64,000 nucleotides of DNA from assembly GCA_004194705.1 (NCBI GenBank), contig SADC01000039.1, positions 124,001-188,000 of the forward strand. Reading direction: 5' to 3'. Below, in pieces: positions 59,401 through 64,000 of the stretch (position 1 is its first letter; the number at the start of each line of letters is the position of its first letter). A program made the translations under genes and the position numbers. A model generated the notes under the pieces. That model was not told where the DNA came from. It made no database searches and was given only the letters and a program-made list of their open reading frames with translations. The stretch comes from Ditylenchus dipsaci. Its lineage: Eukaryota > Nematoda > Chromadorea > Rhabditida > Anguinidae.

Positions 59401-62400
59401 TGATTTTGGTGTGATTGTGAGGTTCACTGTGATTTTATGGTGTGAGTGTGAGGTGTGACTGTGATCTTTGAAAACGCTGGTGCTACAACATCCTGTTGTT
59501 ACTTTTTGTAAAAAAGAAGGTACAAGTTGTAAACTTATTATTCCAAAGGGTAGTTACAGCAATTTTTACAAGGTCAGATTTATAAGGTTTTAGTAGAGCT
59601 AGGGGCTTTATGGGTTAGAGATGCGCGCACTCACTTACCTTACACATAATTCCGAGCAAGACTCATGATCAAAAATGCATACGTAGGCTCTTTTTGCCCA
59701 GCTCCAGTGACCAAAACAAGGTAAAAATAATCAAATAACGTATCTGTACCTCGGTCCACCAAGTGAAAAAGTCGATATTTGGTCAAAAAAATTTTTAGAA
59801 AAATCGTGGCGAACTGACCACTTTAAAAAGCGTGGCGAACTGCCTGTCTCCGTAAAATTAAGTAACTTCAAAAAAATTTATTATAAGGATGTTCTCAGAA
59901 ATAGATTTCAGTACGATAAGCTTTTTATCATTCACAAAGTATCAGAACAGACCGCTGTTTTCCTCATAGAACATTTGAGCACCCAACCAGATTCGAACCT
60001 CGCTTATTTCATGTATAAACAAATCATTTACCCACTACACCACGTATGCTCTTTGCAGCCCCAAGAATTCGCATGACTATATTCTATCGACTGGGGACAG
60101 TCATAATTGTTCGGTTGGGTTTTTTTTTGAAAATTTGAATTTTTTAATAAATTTTTGTATCATACTTCACTTTCTGATTTTTCATGGCAGTTTTGTGAAT
60201 CACGATAAATAAATTACCAAAGATTATGCGTGAAGGTCAATAATTACAGTTTTATTGCAGGAAAGATGTCGGGCGATGGTTTTCTTCGCTTCTTGATGTC
60301 CGAAGACAATTCACCTGTATTTCTGGATCGAACAGAACTGCACCAAGACATGGACCAACCTTTATGTCACTACTATATTAATAGGTTTTTATTCGACATT
60401 CTTAAAGAGGCATGCCCGTGCTTGACAGGGAGAAAAGGGGACCAGCATTTTTTTCTTTCTGGATCAAGTTCTCATCCAGATTTTTTTTAAATCTTCTGCC
60501 TAGTTTTTGAGAGTGTATAGGGTCATTGATATTAGGCTTGACGCAAAAAGAGTAAAAATGGAACGATTCAAAAAAATTTTCTGGTCTCCCGCTTTAACTT
60601 TTTTTAATGCACATTTAAAGATAGTTAGACTATTTCAAGTTTCTACGAAATCAGGTATTCATTCTAATAGAGCAAGAGTCTCTATTTGGACACCACTCTC
60701 TATTGGAGCGCCACCTCTTAGTGCCAGTAGTGGGGCGGAGGGGAGGGTTCAAACTGTGTATTATCGCATTTTTAACATAAAATCAAAAAAGTTTTTGAAA
60801 GTTAAATTTTTTATTAGAATAAGTACGTGTTTTGATTATTATAGAGTGATGTTTGTGTCACGTTGGTCTGATTTTTAAAAATTTAATTGAGAGTTAGCAG
60901 ACTCAGTCGACTGTTAATGAATTTTGGGAAGCTGTATACTTTTAAAAATCATAATAGAGAGCGTAGATGTTGAAAATACTTTTGCTTAGGCTTAGGCTTA
61001 CTTTCGCTTATCGGATTTGCCGTTAATGGCCCGCATTTTATCAGAAATACTAGTTTTGTAGACACCCATTTAAAGATAAATAAGCAATTTCATAAGCTAG
61101 TAGCTAGTCAAGAAAAAATTCTCGACAATTTGAAAAAGGATCAAATTGAAAACAACCCTCTAAAGTCTGAATTTCGCCCTCTAATTTCTGAATTCTGCCC
61201 TCTAATTTTTAAAACTGGTTTTCTCTGTGAAAATCTTAGTGACTTTTTATTTTTTTGAACCTGCTTGTAGCACTACTCTTCTAGTTTCTGATGAGCCATC
61301 AATCAACCTCTTATTATTAAAAAACATTGAGAAAAGTTGGTTTTTATGAAACAAGTAGTTGTTTTACGAAAACCAACTTTTCTCAACGTTTTCTAAATCA
61401 TAACAGGTTGATTGATAGCTCATTAGAAACTAGAAGAGTAGTGCTACAAGCAAGTTCAAAAAAATAAAAAGTCACTAAGATTTTCACAGAGAAAACCAGT
61501 TTTTAAAAATTAGAGGGCAGAATTCAGAAATTAGAGGGCGAAATTCAGACTTTAGAGGGTGCATTTCAGTTACAGCCTTTGAAAAACATGAACGTCAAAA
61601 AACAAAGAAAAGTTAAATCACTTTTCCGAGTCAAGCTATATGTTTTTAGTTCCCACAATACCTATCTGGTAGGTCGACAGTATGGGGGAAGAGCTCCACT
61701 GAGATATATAGACAAGTGCTTTTGTCAGGATGCAAGTACGTTTTTATTCCTATCACCAGAGAAACTCTTGACAAAAACTACATATTTAGATGCATTGAGC
61801 TGGATTGTTGGGATGGAACAGGCGAAAACAAGGGAGAACCCATAATTACTCATGGAAAAGCCATGTGCACTGATGTATTTTTCAAGGTAAACATTGGTTA
61901 AAAATCTTGTTAACTGTATTCACAGTTGTTGTATTTAAGGACGTGTTGGTGCAGATCAAAGAAACAGCATTTTTGAGGACAGACTACCCTGTGATCTTGT
62001 CATTTGAAAACCACTGTAGCAAGTCCAACCAGCTAAAAATGGCTAAGTACTGCATGGAAATACTTGGCGACATGTTGTTGTCAAAACCGCTCGACGATCA
62101 CCCTGTAAGTTAGTATACAGGCATAAAAATTCTCTATAAAATTTCGTAGGATAATGCAGGATATGGATACATACGTCAAAAGCTGTGGGGGGAATCCTTT
62201 TTTAAGGTTTTTAGAGGACCGGGCTATATCTCAAAATAGACTTCACCCCTCATTTAATTATGCTATTACACACACTTTCACCACTACTCAATACTTTTAC
62301 TCAATACTGATATGGCTGCTCTTTTTTTATCACAATCGCTCCAAATAACCAGACCAATCCAATGTGTCTACTGAAGAGTTTTAGAAGACTGTACTGTTGA

Positions 62401-64000
62401 GTCTTGCGGTTGTTTGTCTTTTGACAATTACAAAAAACTAAAAACCGTTACAAATTAAGATTCCACAACAGTAGTTAATAGCAAATTCAGAATTCTATTA
62501 ATTTGAATGCGTTTTTCATCTAACCGTCTACACTTTAGCTAGAAGCTGGCGTGCCATTACCTTCACCAAATCGCTTAAAACGCAAAATCCTCATCAAAAA
62601 CAAGCGGTTAAAGCCTGACGTAGAGAAGCACCAAATGGAACAGTTTCTAAGGGAAGGCAAATTAGATGAGGACGACGAAATAGAAGTAGCGCATGAGACA
62701 AATGAGACACCAGAAGTTGTGGGAGAGGATAGGATATCGCCACGTAAGTGTTTATCGTATTGCCATACAGTCAGTTTGCCTGCTTGCTTGATTGCTGTGT
62801 GCAGAGCTTTCTAATTTCGCTAAAATTATTTTCATGATTACTTGAAATTCACAATTGGTTGTGAATTCACAAGTATTGTGAATTCACAAATGCACACCCT
62901 GTTTGCACTACTTTTATGCACAATACCGACTGTAGCTTTTTTTATTTTATGACTTTTGATTTTTTTTCAAAACCCCTCCAAGTTATGTTTTTTCGTTTAA
63001 GTTGATTTCAAAAAAACAACATTTTGGGAACATGACTAATAATACTTTTGTGAAATGTCAATGTTGTCAAATATTCTCTGGTTGAGAAATAGAAAAACCA
63101 CAAAAGGTCTTTTTAAATTTTATTTGGAGTATATCCTAAGCAAATATAAGATAAAAGATTTTGTGATAACCTCTAAAATTGCTGATTCACTCTGCAGCAG
63201 ACTATAGAGGCATTTACTGTGAAGCAGATGCTACAAGTCACTGGTCGTCCCAGCACCACACTAACTTAGTTGAGACTGACGACGAAGAAAGCCGAGAAGA
63301 AAACAGCTTCTCTTCTTCCGAGCACCATACAAACACACCTTACCGATTAACCCCTTGTCCCTCTCTTTCAAATAGGGCCAACCAAGGCCAACTATCCATC
63401 GCCGGCTCCAGAAACTCTTCACCCAGAAACTCATTAGCCTCTACCGACTCGAACTCCCGGCCCTTACTGTCGTCGGCTTTTGAAAAGAAGGGTATAAGTT
63501 CATCTCAGAAAGTTGGACATCTGACCCCTTATATAAATGGTCCTCCCTCACAGTCTCCCTCTACTTCTGGATTGAACGCCCTTGCAAACGCATTGGGTAT
63601 TGACTATAACAGGAGGAGTTCGAGGAGTAGATCGGGAAGTGTGAGGAACCTGCTAGAGGTATGTATTATTGAATTTATCGCCATTAAATGCGTGAAAACG
63701 CAAACGTCTTACAAGTTAATATTTGCAATTTTTCGTTTACTTTTGATAAAGATATAAATCTGAAGTAAACTGTAGAATTAACTGTATTCTGCAGTAGGCT
63801 AAAACTGTATTTTCAACTGTAGAATTACCGTATTTTTTCTAATTGCCGCACATGTGCGCTTATTTTCAATCACCCGAAAACCGGAAATTTCTGAATTCGA
63901 TCTCGAGATTTTCGGGTGCTCAACCAAGATCTGAAAAGTGGAATCGGTAGAGCTCGTGAGAGTTAAGAAAACGTATCAAACAGCTGATCAACATATTTAC
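47418..64000 (+). CDS. PLCB: phospholipase C-beta, norpA/PLCB4 type (3' end beyond window)
   Basis: Hydrolyses PIP2 to IP3 and diacylglycerol at the plasma membrane, downstream of Gq. Exons: 47418-47507 (MDKSWRQQ...), 47629-47670, 49411-49458, 49508-49619, 49669-49730, 49782-49859, 54854-54998, possibly 55127-55234, 56363-56466, 56514-56562, 56613-56727, 60261-60384, 61650-61735, 61790-61886, 61940-62104, 62539-62743, 63198-63658. Order: PH-like N-terminus (FDEYGFFM), EF-hand region ([33 protein letters not shown]), X domain with the two catalytic histidines (SSHNTYL; ITHGKAM), Ca-binding ELDCWDG, then [12 protein letters not shown] and [17 protein letters not shown], then a long Ser-rich acidic X-Y linker. 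The Y and C2 domains lie to the right. One base is missing in the G run 61684-61688, and the 49859/54854 junction is out of phase. PLCB4/norpA is favoured by FENHCSK and [10 protein letters not shown]. Confidence 0.92.
48247..49012. mobile_element. second, diverged copy of the mariner-like palindrome
   Basis: AAGTCGCCATTTGGCTCCAA on the left, TGTTGTAGCGCAACTC in the centre, and the inverse on the right ending GGAACTTATGCTACAACCC. The left terminus is lost and a CCTTTTTTAAAAGATTTGTCC insertion sits near 48370. In PLC intron 2. Confidence 0.65.
50805..52045. mobile_element. large TA-flanked MITE, word AATATACA, with tandem interior
   Basis: CAGTCAACTATCGCTATAAT to ATTATAGCGAGAGTTGACTG, TA on both sides, 1241 bp. 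Inside is a second inverted layer built from TCGATACACCGACTC / GTATCGAGTTGGTG, the right half of which has expanded into a tandem array. Confidence 0.7.
51617..51897. repeat. 29-bp tandem repeat GTATCGAGTTGGTG-type
   Basis: Alternating GTATCGAGTTGGTGTATC and GAGTTGTCAAT units, about nine to ten repeats, with GTCGGTG variants. Open in two frames (VYRVVNVSS); no gene implied. Confidence 0.85.
52145..53786. mobile_element. element with long inverted ends and 9-bp target duplication
   Basis: GGCTGTATTGGGTTTCGATT and the inverse AATCGAAACCCAATACAGCC bound 1642 bp. AGTACAAAC stands on both sides (52136-52144, 53787-53795), nine of nine. CCGTTTTCG words are iterated below both ends. Nine-base duplications and GG ends fit Merlin-like or MULE elements; superfamily is inference. 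A CCAAGTGG palindrome is nested inside. In PLC intron 6. Confidence 0.8.
52902..53211. mobile_element. CCAAGTGG palindrome, copy 1
   Basis: CCAAGTGGTCGATCACTTGG at the left, GACGACCACTTGG at the right; inner hairpin of TTTGACAGTGGTAAAA / inverse. Nested in 52145-53786. Confidence 0.7.
55127..55234 (+). other. possible cassette exon of PLC-beta
   Basis: A 108-nt open segment ([20 protein letters not shown]...RSRKKK) bordered by ttctag and a weak gttttt donor. It is phase 0 on both sides and would fit between AGDK (54998) and EREDLE (56363). Known PLC-beta proteins have no such Lys/Arg-rich insert between these EF-hand blocks, so it may be an optional exon or chance. Confidence 0.35.
55600..56222. 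mobile_element. palindromic element with AGTATACTTTAGCGAG ends
   Basis: Left AGTATACTTTAGCGAGTCCT, right inverse of the same words (GAGGGCACGCTATAGTGTAC). The middle contains GTAAGTGCGCGCATCTCTAA. It lies in the PLC intron before 56363. Confidence 0.55.
56850..57092. mobile_element. palindrome with CCCAAGTGCACCCCC ends, second copy
   Basis: CCCAAGTGCACCCCCTCCCC at the left, GGGGGCACTTGGG at the right. Same family as 31488-31713. In PLC intron after 56727. Confidence 0.65.
57950..58260. mobile_element. CCAAGTGG palindrome, copy 2
   Basis: CCAAGTGGTCGACCACTTGG at both ends (a 20-bp self-palindrome); centre shares ACTGTCAAACCATCTTCAGC with copies 1 and 3. Confidence 0.75.
58420..58712. mobile_element. 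CCAAGTGG palindrome, copy 3, right end lost
   Basis: CCAAGTGGTCGTCCACTTGG at the left; the right arm stops at AAAAATTTTTTTTGTTG without its CCACTTGG block. Confidence 0.65.
59253..59479. mobile_element. hAT MITE with near-perfect 8-bp duplication
   Basis: CAGTGTTTTCAAAAATCACA and the inverse TGTGATCTTTGAAAACGCTG. Flanks GTACTACA (59245-59252) and GTGCTACA (59480-59487) agree in seven of eight bases. Interior is built from CACACTCACAC-like words. Confidence 0.75.
59977..60051 (-). ncRNA. tRNA-like module
   Basis: Minus strand: A box TGGTGTAGTGGGTAAATGA, B box GGTTCGAATC (59990-59999). The A box and overall spacing are tRNA-like; acceptor-stem halves GAGCA/TGCTC occur, so a degenerate tRNA is possible. 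In the PLC intron upstream of 60261. Confidence 0.5.
61155..61570. mobile_element. long palindrome in PLC intron
   Basis: CCCTCTAATTTCTGAATTCT-type words and AGTAGTGCTACAAGC arms fold back over about 190 bp each. The ends repeat CCCTCTAA / TTAGAGGG three times per arm. It ends 80 bp before the acceptor of the exon with the catalytic SSHNTYL. Confidence 0.7.
63828..64000. mobile_element. CCGTATTTTTTCTAATTGCC MITE, cut by window end
   Basis: Matches the left 170 bp of 17509-17759 almost base for base; TA before it. The right end lies outside. Confidence 0.7.

Larger units (their letters stand above)
57118..59854. mobile_element. outermost nested element, CAGTTCGCCACG ends
   Basis: Left TACGGTCAGTTCGCCACG then a second GATCAGTTCGCCACGC; right, the inverse order GTGGCGAACTGACC and GCGTGGCGAACTGCC ending in CCGTA. 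Each end thus has two CAGTTCGCCACG words. It encloses 57591-59218, 59253-59479 and their contents. Confidence 0.6.

Overview
The window is AT-rich nuclear DNA of an animal, most likely an invertebrate. Genes are split by GT-AG introns (with two GC-AG introns), and three of them belong to animal families: endophilin-B (+, 3317-13517), eIF4E (-, 27783-32083) and a norpA/PLCB4-type phospholipase C-beta (+, from 47418 past the right edge). I cannot name the species. No bacterial, organellar or CRISPR sequence was seen.

Layout. 1-3300: nested inverted-repeat elements, then the endophilin-B gene; its large intron holds a complete-looking hAT transposon (4446-7812) with an exact 8-bp target duplication. 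15704-21307: an unrecognised minus-strand gene with many cysteines and a Gln/Tyr-rich C-terminus. One of its introns holds an unrecognised plus-strand gene (17319-18947). 21746-23977: a decayed pogo-type transposon. 24363-26610: a 27-bp minisatellite split by a small hAT remnant. 27783-32083: eIF4E. 33479-47400: gene-poor sequence full of inverted-repeat elements and one orphan transposon-like protein fragment. 47418-64000: phospholipase C-beta, whose introns contain kilobase-sized elements nested inside one another.

The dominant theme is fold-back DNA: more than thirty palindromic elements, many inside introns. They sort by terminal repeat and target duplication into (i) TA-flanked elements starting CAGTCGA..CTCGATA, (ii) TA-flanked elements starting CCGTATTTCCTCTAAT, whose coding copy is the pogo element, (iii) TTAA-flanked elements starting AGG, (iv) 8-bp-duplication hAT elements, (v) a mariner-like element, (vi) a 9-bp-duplication element, and (vii) several unclassified palindromes. 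In families i and ii each copy repeats its own short word next to the conserved terminus, which is the most unusual pattern here. Several palindromes carry a tRNA-like polymerase III promoter pair in the centre.

Exon phases of endophilin-B and the cysteine-rich gene close exactly (1107 and 1413 nt). PLC-beta and eIF4E show four one-base frame problems, two in homopolymer runs, which look more like assembly errors than gene death. Splice sites were placed by eye from consensus and reading phase and have not been tested against transcripts.
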